DNA of 64,000 nucleotides, taken from Luteimonas galliterrae (GTDB lineage: Bacteria > Pseudomonadota > Gammaproteobacteria > Xanthomonadales > Xanthomonadaceae). Positions 7,089 to 16,180 of the stretch are shown here, piece by piece. The stretch spans positions 682,001-746,000 of the forward strand of contig NZ_JAMBEP010000001.1 in the NCBI RefSeq assembly GCF_023374055.1. The letters are read 5' to 3'. Both the position numbers and the translations under genes were made by a program. The number at the start of each line of letters is the position of its first letter. Positions within the stretch are counted from its first letter, which is position 1. The notes beneath the pieces are model-generated. The model saw only the letters and a program-made list of their open reading frames with translations, was not told the origin of the DNA and searched no databases.

Positions 7089-9464
7089 ATGACCATCGCT
7101 CGCTATCGTTTCGGGGAGTACGTACTCGATCTCGCCACACGCGAACTGCGGCTGCGCGGCCAGCCCGTAGCGCTGCCGGCGCGCGTGTTCGAATGCCTGA
7201 TATGCCTGATCGAGCACCGCGACCGCGCGGTCAGCCGCGACGAACTGGTGCATGCGGTATTCGGCCGAGCCGACGTGTCCGATGCGCAGCTGGCGCAGAT
7301 CGTGTTGCGCGCGCGGCGCGCGGTCGGCGACGACGGCCATGAGCAGCGCTCGATCCGTACCGTGCCGCGTTACGGATTCCGCTGGCTGGAGCAGACGCAG
7401 GCGGAAATGATGGGCGACGATGGTGCCTCAGCCGATACTCCGCCCGCTTTCGCAGCGGCGCCCGAGCTGTCTGCGCCCGTCGCGCCTGCGGCGCCCGCCC
7501 GCAGCGCCTGGCGGCGGCATATCCGATGGCTGGGCGGCGCAGCGGCGCTGATCGTGCTGGCCTGGCTTGGCTGGATGCTCATGCATCGCGCGCCGCCGGT
7601 CGTGCCGGGGCTCTCGCAGCGGATCGCCGAAGCGGCGCCGTCCGGCAGGACCATCCTGGTGCTGCCGACCGCCGTGGCCGAGCCCAACGATGCGCCATGG
7701 GCGCGGCTGGGATTGATGGATTTCGTCGCCGACCGCCTGCATCGCGCGGGCTTGCCCGTGCTGCCCAGCGAAACGGTACTGAGCGTGCTGCGCGAACGAG
7801 CGAGCAAAGACGACAACCGGGCCTTGCGCCGCGCGACGCGTGCGGTGTGGATCGTCGAAAGCCGGGCCAGGCAGACGCAGGACGCATGGGAAGTGGCGTT
7901 GACGGCGACCGACGCTGCGGGCATCAAGCAACGCGGCCAGGCGCGCCATGCCGATCTGCTCGAAGCTGCGCGGCTCGCCGCGGACCGCTTGTCGCCCACG
8001 CTCGGCGGCAGCCGTTCGCCGGCCGGCAGCGCCGAACCGGCGCTCGCCGAACGCCTGCAGCGCGCGCGCGCCGCGATGCTGGCCAACGAGATCGAAACCG
8101 CGCGGCGCATCCTGCTGGAAGCGCCGGAACTGCAGCGCTCGCAACCGCAACTGCAGTACCAGCTGGCGCGCGTGGATTTCCGCGCGGGCGAATACCCGCG
8201 CGGATTGGCGACCCTCGACCATGCGTTGGCGAGCGAAGAGGCGCGCCGCGATCCGGCTTTCCACGCGCGCCTGCTCAATGCGCGCGGCGCGATGCTGATC
8301 CGGCTGGACCGTTACGCCGAAGCCGAACGCGCTTACGACCAAGTAACGAAACTGATCGGCGGCGGCGGGCATCCCGCCGAGTTGGGTCAGGCGTTGAGCG
8401 GCCGCGCGGTCGCGTACTCGCTACAGAAGCGCTACGACCTGGCCCTGGCCGACCTCGGCCGGGCACGCGTGCAACTGGTGGCGCGCGGCGATGCGCTGGC
8501 GGTGGCGCGCGTCGACGCCAATCTGGGCATCCTCGAATTCGACCGGCAGCGTCCGGCGCACGCGCTGCCGTATCTGGAAAAAGCGGCGGAAGATTTCAAG
8601 GCCATGGGCGCGATGAACGAGCTGGCCACCGTGCGCAAGGTGCTGATGGGCGTGCAAGTCGCACTGCTGCGCACGGATGCGGCGCTCGCCGAAAGCGAAC
8701 GGGCTTGGGCGATGCTGCCGCGCATGCGCGACCCGAGCCAGCGCGCGGATTTGATCCTCACTCGCGCCGAAGTGCTGATCGTCGCTGGCCGGCTGCGCGA
8801 AGCCGGCACGCTGCTGGCGATGCCCGAAGCCGCGCTGGCCGTGCCCGCCGATTACGGCCGCCGCGACTATCTGCGGGTGGATCTGGCCCGCCGCGGCGGC
8901 GAGGGCCGGCAGGCCGTGGCGATGGCCGATGCCGCGTTGCGCGCCTGGCCGCCGCAGTCCAACCCGCGGCTGCGCGCGTGGACCGCGTTCCGGCGCGAGC
9001 AGGCCGCGCTGGCCGCCGATCTGGCCCCATCCTCGGGCAACGCCATCACGCCTTATGGCGATACGTTGCCGGAACGGCTGACCCTGGCCAGCCTGCAGCG
9101 GGCACGCGGCGATACGGCCGCGGCGGAAACGACCTACCGCGCAGCCGTGGCGCTGGCCGAACAGGAAGGCGTGCCCGAAGAAACCGCGATCGCCATCGAT
9201 GCCTATGCGAGCTGGCTGCTCGAACGCGGCCGCACGGCCGAAGCCGGGGCGCTGATCGGCCGCGTCGCGCCGTGGGCCGAGCACGATTTCGACATGGCCG
9301 TGCTGCAGGTTCGGCTGCTGCGCGCGCTGGGCCAGCGGCCGCAATGGCCGCAGGCCTACGACCGCGCCAAGCGACTGGCAGGCGAGCGCGCGATCCCGGC
9401 GTCGCTGGATCCGACGCTGTCCGAACCCGCGAAATCGGCCGCCTCGGGTGACCGCGTTCACTGA
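7089..9464 (+). CDS. CadC/ToxR-like membrane regulator with TPR domain
   Basis: Transmembrane transcription regulator of 791 residues. The N terminus is an OmpR/PhoB-type winged helix (about 1-105; YRFGEYVLDLATRELRLRG, and RSIRTVPRYGFRWLE for the wing). A Pro/Ala-rich linker leads to one transmembrane helix (149-165, GGAAALIVLAWLGWMLM). The large periplasmic part begins with a domain of about 130 residues related to those found in adenylate-cyclase/CadC-like regulators (PSGRTILVLPTAV) and continues as helical TPR-like repeats to the end. DNA binding and sensing are thus one polypeptide. It sits directly before the LVIVD propeller gene, which it may control; target and signal are unknown. Confidence 0.85.
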   Translation: MTIARYRFGEYVLDLATRELRLRGQPVALPARVFECLICLIEHRDRAVSRDELVHAVFGRADVSDAQLAQIVLRARRAVGDDGHEQRSIRTVPRYGFRWLEQTQAEMMGDDGASADTPPAFAAAPELSAPVAPAAPARSAWRRHIRWLGGAAALIVLAWLGWMLMHRAPPVVPGLSQRIAEAAPSGRTILVLPTAVAEPNDAPWARLGLMDFVADRLHRAGLPVLPSETVLSVLRERASKDDNRALRRATRAVWIVESRARQTQDAWEVALTATDAAGIKQRGQARHADLLEAARLAADRLSPTLGGSRSPAGSAEPALAERLQRARAAMLANEIETARRILLEAPELQRSQPQLQYQLARVDFRAGEYPRGLATLDHALASEEARRDPAFHARLLNARGAMLIRLDRYAEAERAYDQVTKLIGGGGHPAELGQALSGRAVAYSLQKRYDLALADLGRARVQLVARGDALAVARVDANLGILEFDRQRPAHALPYLEKAAEDFKAMGAMNELATVRKVLMGVQVALLRTDAALAESERAWAMLPRMRDPSQRADLILTRAEVLIVAGRLREAGTLLAMPEAALAVPADYGRRDYLRVDLARRGGEGRQAVAMADAALRAWPPQSNPRLRAWTAFRREQAALAADLAPSSGNAITPYGDTLPERLTLASLQRARGDTAAAETTYRAAVALAEQEGVPEETAIAIDAYASWLLERGRTAEAGALIGRVAPWAEHDFDMAVLQVRLLRALGQRPQWPQAYDRAKRLAGERAIPASLDPTLSEPAKSAASGDRVH

Positions 9465-9614
9465 AACGGCGGCATTCCATCGCGAGTAATGCAATCGTCA
9501 AACGATTGGAATGACGGCCACGCAGGCCCGTCGCAAGGTCGGCTTCCCCCACGGCGATTCCCTCGTCGCCCGACCGACATCCCCGACGTTCTCCAGCCCC
9601 CAGGAGCCACAGGC

Positions 9615-11612
9615 ATGACCCGCAAGCTGCTTGCCGTAGCGTTGTTGTCCGCACTCCCGTTCGCCTCTCCCCTGCCCGCCTCCGCCGCCGAAGCTTCCGC
9701 GCTCGAACTCGCCCTGGCGCGGGGCGGCGCGGTGAAAAGCGAGCCCATCGTCGACGGCCGCTATGTCCATATCCCCACCGGCCGCGTGTTGGCGACCTGG
9801 GACTACGCCAAGCCGACCGCGCCGCTGCGCGTGGCCACCACCGACCCGGCCGGCGGTGCGATCAATTCGATCACCCGCAACGGCGATTATCTGTACGCCA
9901 GCTGGCGCGGCCACGACGGCACCGGCGGCGTCGCCGTGTATTCGCTGGCCGACCCGGCCAAGCCGGCGCTGGTGGGCGAGTCCGAGGATTATTCCGACGC
10001 CGACAACAAGGTGCTGCTGGGCGTGGTCGCCGCCAACGGGCATCTGTACCTGTTCGACAACAACCACGGCCTGTTCGTCGGCGATCTGTCCGACCCGGTC
10101 AAGCCGCGCTTCACCCGCAGCGCGATCGACAGCGTGCCGATCCAGTACACCAAGCTCGTCGCCAACGGCAATCTCATCCAGGCGACCGGGCGCGGCTGGA
10201 TCTTGAGCACGGCGCTGGATCTGTACGACGTGAGCAACCCCGAAGACCCGGTCAAACTCGCCGCGCACTCGGTGGACGGGCTGGATACTTTCAGCCTGAC
10301 GCCCGAACCGGGCATGGCCATCGGCATCGGCAACCAGCTGAGCGTATTCGACCTCAGCGATCCGACCCAGATCGTCAAGCGCAGCTATCTGGACGTGCCG
10401 CCGGCCACGTACGGCGTGCGCGTCGGCGCGAAACATTTCTACGGTTACGGCTGGGGCGAAGGGCTGGACATCTACGACCTGTCCAATCTGGATTCGCCCA
10501 GGCCGGTTGGCCACTTCGACATGTCCGCATTCGGCGGCCACTACGCCGTGCGCAGCGGCAGCAAGCACCTGCTGCTGCAGACCAACACCGATCTGGTGCA
10601 TTCGATCGACGTCAGCGCGCCGGCCAAACCGCGCCGCGTAGCGACCGCATGGCTGCCGGGCGGCGTGGATCCGCGCGACATCGCCATGTACCGCGGCCGC
10701 GCCCTGCTGGTGCAGCCCAACTACGGCTTGATGATGAGCGATCCGAATACGCTGTCGCCGTTGTCGCGGTTCGAAGCGCGGCTGCCGGAAAACATGGAGG
10801 CGCGCAGCTTCGAACAGGCGGTCGTGTCCGGCAACCGCGCATGGGTGGCGGCCTGGGGCTTCGGCCTGATCGGCGTGGATCTTTCCAATCCCAAGCAGCC
10901 GGTGGAAGAAGGACGCCTGGAGTTTCCGTATGCGGCGGTTCTCGATGTCAAAGGCAACTATGCCTACGTCGCCAAATGGACCAACGGCGGCCTGTTCGGC
11001 GCGGTCGACATCTCCGATCCGGCCGCGCCCGAGTTGACCTGGTGGGACGGCCTGTCCGGCCAGCCTTATCGGATCAAGGTCGACGGGCAATACGCCTACA
11101 TGGCCGAGAGCCAGGAATCGGGCACCGGCACCGACACGGGCGGTCTGCGCATCTTCGACCTCAGCAATCCGGCCAAACCCGCATTCGCGGCGCATTTCAA
11201 CCAGGGCTGCGGCCATGCGTTCGACGTGACGATCGACAGCGCGGTTTCGCTGGCGTACGTGGCGTGCACGGAAGGCCTGCAGGTGGTCGACATCGCCAAC
11301 CCGCGCTCGCCCAAAGTCGTGGGACGTTACGACACGCCCGGCTATTCGCAATTCAACAAGGTCGCCCAGCGCGGCGACCGCGCCTGGTACGCGAACATCG
11401 ACGGCTTGCACGAACTGGACGTTTCCGATCCCACCCATCCGGTGCTGCTGAAGCTGACCAACCTCGGGCACCAGGTGCCGCAGCGCCTGCTGGCGCCGTC
11501 GGACGGCGTGCTTTACGTGGCCGGCGGCGAAACCGGCGTGCAAGTGTTCAAGACTTCGGCAGGCGGCAAGGAAGCGCGCCTGCCTTCCCCCTCATCTCCT
11601 CGTCAGCGATGA
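9615..11612 (+). CDS. Secreted LVIVD-repeat beta-propeller protein
   Basis: Secreted 665-residue protein: signal peptide MTRKLLAVALLSALPFASPL followed by PASA, then many repeats of the LVIVD type (for example LDLYDVSNPEDPVKLAA, LDIYDLSNLDSPRPVGH, LQVVDIANPRSPKVVG, LHELDVSDPTHPVLLK). Each repeat gives a strand ending in a D-x-S-x-P turn, so the protein should fold as one or two beta-propellers on the cell surface or in the periplasm. Such proteins are usually of unknown function and often surface-associated. Start ATG 9615 is chosen over an upstream in-frame ATG at 9489 because CAGGAG lies 10 bases before it and the signal peptide starts there. Transcribed in the same direction as the upstream regulator. 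Confidence 0.87.
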   Translation: MTRKLLAVALLSALPFASPLPASAAEASALELALARGGAVKSEPIVDGRYVHIPTGRVLATWDYAKPTAPLRVATTDPAGGAINSITRNGDYLYASWRGHDGTGGVAVYSLADPAKPALVGESEDYSDADNKVLLGVVAANGHLYLFDNNHGLFVGDLSDPVKPRFTRSAIDSVPIQYTKLVANGNLIQATGRGWILSTALDLYDVSNPEDPVKLAAHSVDGLDTFSLTPEPGMAIGIGNQLSVFDLSDPTQIVKRSYLDVPPATYGVRVGAKHFYGYGWGEGLDIYDLSNLDSPRPVGHFDMSAFGGHYAVRSGSKHLLLQTNTDLVHSIDVSAPAKPRRVATAWLPGGVDPRDIAMYRGRALLVQPNYGLMMSDPNTLSPLSRFEARLPENMEARSFEQAVVSGNRAWVAAWGFGLIGVDLSNPKQPVEEGRLEFPYAAVLDVKGNYAYVAKWTNGGLFGAVDISDPAAPELTWWDGLSGQPYRIKVDGQYAYMAESQESGTGTDTGGLRIFDLSNPAKPAFAAHFNQGCGHAFDVTIDSAVSLAYVACTEGLQVVDIANPRSPKVVGRYDTPGYSQFNKVAQRGDRAWYANIDGLHELDVSDPTHPVLLKLTNLGHQVPQRLLAPSDGVLYVAGGETGVQVFKTSAGGKEARLPSPSSPRQR

Positions 11613-11668
11613 GCTTTGGGATGCACGACCTGTTCCCTCATGTCCGGGTCTTGCATCCCACGGTGGGC

Positions 11669-11693
11669 GGGCATTGCGGTTCGCCGCATGCCC
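11669..11693. terminator. Hairpin terminator between convergent genes
   Basis: GGGCAT(T)GCGG, a TTCG loop and CCGCATGCCC form a 10-pair stem with one bulged T. A T-rich stretch (GTTCTTCTTTC) follows within about 10 bases on the plus strand. It lies between the convergent LVIVD and Kelch genes, so it may serve both. Confidence 0.6.
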
Positions 11694-11718
11694 GGCCCGC
11701 CGTTCTTCTTTCGATCGG

Positions 11719-13392
11719 TCAACGCGTGCGCACCGCGCCGTTGACCGCGTCGCGAACCACGCGCGACGGTTGGGTTTTGCCGCCGGTTCTTTCGGCGGCG
11801 ACACGACGTGCCTTTGCGGCGCTCGTCACGTTGAAGACAACTTCGGTTTCGTTGTTGGCGGTGATGTCTTCGTTGGTCGACGTGCTGGCCAGCGCGGTCG
11901 CGAACAGCGGCCACTCGGATCCCGTCGCCGGCGCGGCGGCGTCTATGCGGATCGCAAGCGCCGGACGCGGCAAATCGGGGTTTGGATTGGGCCGAATCAC
12001 GCCCTGAGAAGCGCAAGACACGGCCGTGCCGTTGCGATCGCAGCGCCAAGCGCCCGACAGTCCCGATTCGGCGACCTTGATCTGGCCGACCTCGATGCCT
12101 TCCGGCAATTCGATATCGATGCCGGCATCGCGCGCGGCGATCGTGCCGCTATTGCGCAGCGACAACAGATAGTGGAAGGCGCCGCCGGTTGGCACGTTCG
12201 CGCTGGAACTGCGCATGTCCAGCGCGAGATCCGCGTATGGGCCCGGCGTGGGCGTGTACACCTCGGCGATCGCCAGCGGCGGTTCCCAGGGCCGGTTGCC
12301 GCCGGCGACCAGCACGCGGCCGTCGGGCAGCATCGCCGTCGCAGCGCGCGCACGGCCCAAGGCCATGTTGGCGACCAGGGTGAAGCGGCCGCTGACCGGA
12401 TCGAAACGTTCGGCGCGGCGCGTAGGGCCTTCGTCGGTGCCGCCTGCGGTGAGCAGCACGCGGCCATCGGGCAGCGTGGTTTGCGCGTGATCGCTGCGCG
12501 ACCAATGCAGCGATCCGGCGCTGGCGAACTGGCCCCTGGCCGGATCGTAAAGCTCGCCGGCCGGACGCCACTCGCCGTTGTCCATGCCGCCGCCGACCAG
12601 CACGCGGCCGTCTTCCAGGCGCGAAGCCGTCGCCATGAAACGCGGCTGGGCCAGGCCGCCGGTGGCGCTGAAGTGGCCGCTGACCGGATCGAAAAGCTCG
12701 GCGCTGGCGACGATCTCCGCATCGGTGGTCAGGCCGCCGGCGATCAGCACGCGGCCGTCGGCGAGCAGTGTGGCGGTATGGCTGTTGCGTTCGATGGTCA
12801 TGTCGCCGACGCGGGCGAAGCGATTCGTCGCCGGGTCGTACACATCGGCGCTGGCCAGGCGCTCGCCCGCGCCCCAGCCACCGGTCACCAGCACGCGGCC
12901 ATCGGCGAGCAAGGTGGCGGTATGGAAGTAGCGCACGCTGCTCATGTCGTTGGCGGTGCGCGTGAACTGCCCGGTGGCCGGGTCGTAAACCTCGGCGCTG
13001 GCGAAGGCGACGTTGTCGCCCTGTTCGTTCTGGCCGATGCCGCCGGTGACCAGCACTCTGCCGTCGGCCAGCGGCGTCAGCGTCGCGTTGCCGTCGCGGC
13101 CGTCGTTCATCGCGCCGGTAGGCACGAAGGCATTCGTCGCCGGATCGAACAGTTCGGACGTGGCCAGGTAGACGCCCCAGCCTTCGTCGTTCAAGCCGAC
13201 GCCGCCGGTGACCAGCACGCGCCCGTCGGGCAAGGTGGCGGCCATGGCCATGTCGCGGCCCTGTCGCAGGTCGCCGGCGCGTTCGAAGTGCGCCGCGAGC
13301 ACCTCGCCGAACGGAATCAGCAACAGCAGCAACCAGGGTATGAGGGCAACGAATCCGTACCACAGGGCGCGGACAAGCGACATCGGGCGCAT
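11719..13392 (-). CDS. Kelch-repeat protein with DUF11-like C-terminal domain
   Basis: 557-residue envelope protein. A membrane anchor or signal segment (LWYGFVALIPWLLLLLIPFG, 10-29) is followed by seven copies of a Kelch-type unit marked by DGRVLVTGG (variants VLIAGG, VLVGGG, VLLTAGG) and preceding segments such as SAEVYDPATGQF. Seven units suit a closed propeller. The remaining part (about 390-530) resembles a DUF11/conserved-repeat beta-sandwich (LALDMRSSSANVPTGGAFHY). The tail is basic. Start ATG 13392 has GGAG 10 bases upstream; a second ATG is three codons on. Convergent with the LVIVD gene. Function unknown; surface display or binding is likely. Confidence 0.82.
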   Translation of the reverse strand: MRPMSLVRALWYGFVALIPWLLLLLIPFGEVLAAHFERAGDLRQGRDMAMAATLPDGRVLVTGGVGLNDEGWGVYLATSELFDPATNAFVPTGAMNDGRDGNATLTPLADGRVLVTGGIGQNEQGDNVAFASAEVYDPATGQFTRTANDMSSVRYFHTATLLADGRVLVTGGWGAGERLASADVYDPATNRFARVGDMTIERNSHTATLLADGRVLIAGGLTTDAEIVASAELFDPVSGHFSATGGLAQPRFMATASRLEDGRVLVGGGMDNGEWRPAGELYDPARGQFASAGSLHWSRSDHAQTTLPDGRVLLTAGGTDEGPTRRAERFDPVSGRFTLVANMALGRARAATAMLPDGRVLVAGGNRPWEPPLAIAEVYTPTPGPYADLALDMRSSSANVPTGGAFHYLLSLRNSGTIAARDAGIDIELPEGIEVGQIKVAESGLSGAWRCDRNGTAVSCASQGVIRPNPNPDLPRPALAIRIDAAAPATGSEWPLFATALASTSTNEDITANNETEVVFNVTSAAKARRVAAERTGGKTQPSRVVRDAVNGAVRTR

Positions 13393-13521
13393 AGGTCATC
13401 TCCGGGGGCGTTTGTGGGGCGGCCCGCAGGGGGAGGGCCGGACCGCAACGCTGTGACCGCGTTACCGGTACGGCATTCCTATTGCATTACCAATGCGTTC
13501 CAAACGCTTGACGGCTCACGG

Positions 13522-13920
13522 CTACGGCCGCATCCAGCCGGCGGCGCGCGCGCCCAGCCAAACCAGGAACAGTCCGGCGAGCAAGGTGATCGCCAGATAG
13601 CCCAGCATCATGCCGGTGCGTTGCGAACGGGCAAGCAGCAGGCATTCGACCATCAGCGCCGAATACGTGGTCAGCGCACCGAGCACGCCGACGATCAGGA
13701 AGGCGCGCCAGTACAACGCCGCCGGCCCCCTGCCCTCGAGCCAGATCGCGAGATAGCCCGCCGCGAAGGAACCGATCAGGTTGACGGCCAGCGTGCCCCA
13801 GGGGAAGCCGCTGCCGATCTGGCGCAGCAGGTAACCGCCGATCCAGAAACGCCCCGCCGCGCCGAGCGCGCCGCCGGCCATGACCAAGGCCAGTTGTTGC
13901 CACCAGATCGCTGGACTCAT
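13522..13920 (-). CDS. crcB: Fluoride exporter CrcB/Fluc
   Basis: Small membrane channel that removes cytoplasmic fluoride as a dual-topology dimer. The 132 residues contain four transmembrane helices and the family signatures [16 protein letters not shown] (16-31), [17 protein letters not shown] with the polar-track Asn, and [15 protein letters not shown], the TTYS/TTFS motif. Length is typical (about 125-130). The gene lies downstream of rarA, separated by a palindromic repeat. I see no fluoride riboswitch upstream; the gap holds only the repeat. Confidence 0.95.
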   Translation of the reverse strand: MSPAIWWQQLALVMAGGALGAAGRFWIGGYLLRQIGSGFPWGTLAVNLIGSFAAGYLAIWLEGRGPAALYWRAFLIVGVLGALTTYSALMVECLLLARSQRTGMMLGYLAITLLAGLFLVWLGARAAGWMRP

Positions 13921-13937
13921 CGGTTATTTCCTTGCCT

Positions 13938-14015
13938 TGTGGGAGCGGCTTCAGCCGCGAGCTTTTCGACTGAGCCGAGGACCCAAGAGCTCGCGGCTAA
14001 AGCCGCTCCCACAAG
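13938..14015. repeat. REP-like inverted repeat, family A copy 1
   Basis: Arms TGTGGGAGCGGCTTCAGCC and its near-complement GGCTAAAGCCGCTCCCACA enclose a short variable centre, with GCGAGCTTTT and AAGAGCTCGC as inner parts. Same family as the copies near 15.4, 23.2, 35.4, 43.9, 57.0, 57.9 and 59.4 kb. It lies between rarA and crcB. Confidence 0.9.
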
Positions 14016-14017
14016 AA

Positions 14018-15370
14018 TCATGATTTGCGCATCGCAAGAGCGCGGGCGGCGCGCAGCGCATCGAGTTTTTCCTTCAGCTTGATTTCCATGCCGCGCTCGA
14101 CCGGTTCGTAATAGACGCGCTCGCCCATCGCATCGGGAAAGCCGGTCTGGTCGACGGCGATGCCGCCTTCGCGGTCGTGGTCGTACTGGTAGCCCTTGCC
14201 GTAGCCGAGTTGCTTCATGAGCTTGGTCGGCGCGTTGCGGATGTGCATCGGCACTTCCTGCGTGCCGTATTCCTCCACGTCGCGCTTGGCCGCGCCGAAC
14301 GCCATGTAGGCCGCGTTCGATTTGGCGGTGCTAGCCAGATAAATGACCACCTGCGCCAAGGCGAGATCGCCTTCCGGGCTGCCGAGCCGTTCGTAGGCGT
14401 CCCATGCTTCGGTAGCCATCTGCAAAGCGCGCGGATCGGCCAGGCCGATGTCTTCCACCGCCATGCGCGTGAGCCTGCGCGCCAGATAGATCGGATCGCA
14501 ACCGCCGTCGAGCATGCGCGCGAACCAGTACAGCGCGGCGTCGGGATTGGAACTGCGCACGGACTTGTGCAGCGCTGAGATCTGGTCGTAGAACTGCTCG
14601 CCGCCCTTGTCGAAGCGGCGCGTGCGGTCGGCCAACACCTGGCGCAGCGTGTCCTGGTCGATGCGGCCGCTCTCGCCGGCCAGTTCGGAAGCGATTTCGA
14701 GCAGCGTCAACCCGCGCCGCACGTCGCCATCGGCGGCGCCGGCGATTTCGCGCAAGGCTTCCGGTTCGATCTGCAGCCCGCGCCCGCCCAGACCGCGTTC
14801 TTCGTCGGCCAGCGCGCGTTGCAGCGCTTCGACGATGTCGTCGGTCGACACCGCTTCCATCACGTGCACGCGGCAACGCGACAGCAGCGCCGAGTTCAAT
14901 TCGAACGACGGATTCTCGGTGGTGGCGCCGACGAACAGGATGGTGCCGCGTTCGATATGCGGCAGGAACGCGTCCTGCTGCGCCTTGTTGAAGCGATGCA
15001 CCTCGTCGACGAACAGCACCGTGCGGCGGCCTTCGTCGAAACGGTGCCCGGCTTCGGCCAGCACCTGGCGCACTTCGGGCAAGCCGGACAGCACGGCGGA
15101 GATCGCCTTGAATTCGGCGTCGGAGTATTTGGCCAGCAGCAGCGCGAGCGTGGTCTTGCCGCAACCGGGCGGGCCCCACAGCACCATCGAATGCACATGG
15201 CCGGATTCGATCGAGCTGCGCAAGGCCGAGCCCGGCGCCAGCAGGCGGCGCTGGCCGACCATCTCGTCCAGCGTCTGCGGGCGCATGCGTTCGGCGAGCG
15301 GCCGCAAAGCGTCGCGGTCGACGCTGAGCAGGTCCGGGGCGTCGCTCAGGCGGGGTTTGGATTTGGCCAC
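14018..15370 (-). CDS. rarA: Replication-associated recombination protein A (RarA/MgsA)
   Basis: AAA+ ATPase of the clamp-loader group that acts at stalled replication forks. The 450 residues hold Walker A WGPPGCGKTTLA (65-76), Walker B TVLFVDEVHRFN and the sensor GATTENPSFELNSALLSRCR, all typical of MgsA/RarA. Length matches the family (about 447). The order ftsK, (Pro-rich protein), lolA, rarA on one strand is the common gammaproteobacterial arrangement. The C-terminal tetramerisation region is present (GMEIKLKEKLDALRAARAL near the end). Confidence 0.96.
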   Translation of the reverse strand: MAKSKPRLSDAPDLLSVDRDALRPLAERMRPQTLDEMVGQRRLLAPGSALRSSIESGHVHSMVLWGPPGCGKTTLALLLAKYSDAEFKAISAVLSGLPEVRQVLAEAGHRFDEGRRTVLFVDEVHRFNKAQQDAFLPHIERGTILFVGATTENPSFELNSALLSRCRVHVMEAVSTDDIVEALQRALADEERGLGGRGLQIEPEALREIAGAADGDVRRGLTLLEIASELAGESGRIDQDTLRQVLADRTRRFDKGGEQFYDQISALHKSVRSSNPDAALYWFARMLDGGCDPIYLARRLTRMAVEDIGLADPRALQMATEAWDAYERLGSPEGDLALAQVVIYLASTAKSNAAYMAFGAAKRDVEEYGTQEVPMHIRNAPTKLMKQLGYGKGYQYDHDREGGIAVDQTGFPDAMGERVYYEPVERGMEIKLKEKLDALRAARALAMRKS

Positions 15371-15404
15371 AAGGGCATTCTAGCGCCGACCCTGTTCGCT
15401 CTTC

Positions 15405-15481
15405 GTGGGAGCGGCTTTAGCCGCGAGCTCTTCGCAGATGACGGGACCAGCAAAAGCTCGTGGCTAAAGCCGCTCCCACAA
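15405..15481. repeat. REP-like inverted repeat, family A copy 2
   Basis: GTGGGAGCGGCTTTAGCCGC on the left and GTGGCTAAAGCCGCTCCCAC on the right form a long imperfect hairpin between lolA and rarA, with GAGCTCTTCG inside. An A-run follows the right arm, so the element could also act as a terminator for lolA-side or rarA-side transcripts. Confidence 0.9.
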
Positions 15482-15491
15482 AAAAGACGGC

Positions 15492-16115
15492 TCAGTTCTC
15501 GCCGATCACATCCACGCCCTTGGGCGGCGTGTAGGCGAACGTGTCCTTGGCGAATCCGGGATTGCGCTTCCAGCCGCTGAAGGCGATCTCGGTGCGCTGG
15601 CCGACCGCATCGATCACCTGCATCTGCGCGAGGCCGCCTGGGCCGAAGCCGAGCTTGGCCGATTCGAAGCTGGCCTGGTCCTGGTTGCGCGGCGTCAGCA
15701 GCAGCCACTCCAGGCCGCCTTCGCTGCCGGCTTCCTTGATCGCGAAGTCGCGGTCGAGCTTGCTGGTGTCGATCAGCGCAGCAAGCGGGCTGTTCTGCTC
15801 TTCGACGCCTTGCGGACGCACCGTCACCTGCTGCAGATCGGGATCGTAGACCCACACTTTTTTGCCGTCGGCGACGATCAGCTGCGGGTGCGGCTTGAGG
15901 TACTCCCAGCGGAATTGGCGCGGCGCCGCCATGGCCACGCGGCCGCTGGTGGATTCCTTCAACTTGCCGTTGGGGTCGTACACCTTCTGCACGAACTGGC
16001 CGTCGAGGCCTTTCAAGCCGCGGGTGAAGGCGGTCAGGTCGTCTCGCGCGGCCGCCATCGCGGCCAGCGAAAACAGGGCCGCGGCGCAGGCGGCGAGGAA
16101 AGGGACGCGTTTCAT
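15492..16115 (-). CDS. lolA: Outer-membrane lipoprotein carrier LolA
   Basis: Periplasmic chaperone that takes lipoproteins released by LolCDE to LolB at the outer membrane. The 207-residue product has a signal peptide (MKRVPFLAACAAALFSLAAM) and LolA features: DGQFVQKVYDPNGKLKEST, the PRQFRWEYLKPHPQLIVADG block and KKVWVYDPDLQQVTV. Length is typical (about 200). Start ATG 16115 is preferred over a longer frame because the signal peptide begins there. Same strand as ftsK upstream and rarA downstream. Confidence 0.95.
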   Translation of the reverse strand: MKRVPFLAACAAALFSLAAMAAARDDLTAFTRGLKGLDGQFVQKVYDPNGKLKESTSGRVAMAAPRQFRWEYLKPHPQLIVADGKKVWVYDPDLQQVTVRPQGVEEQNSPLAALIDTSKLDRDFAIKEAGSEGGLEWLLLTPRNQDQASFESAKLGFGPGGLAQMQVIDAVGQRTEIAFSGWKRNPGFAKDTFAYTPPKGVDVIGEN

Positions 16116-16180
16116 TGGCGGGGCTGTTCCTGGAAAAACGATGCCGGAAGTCTGCAAGCGCCCAGCTGAATAGCGCCTTC

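Noticed and set aside
9498-11543. 681-codon minus-strand frame opposite the LVIVD gene
   Set aside because: Composition of a reversed GC-rich coding strand (His/Arg/Gln/Val-rich) and no recognisable domain; the plus strand has clear repeats and a signal peptide.
13921-14017. Fluoride riboswitch upstream of crcB
   Set aside because: The gap contains only the family A repeat and no recognisable crcB-motif consensus.
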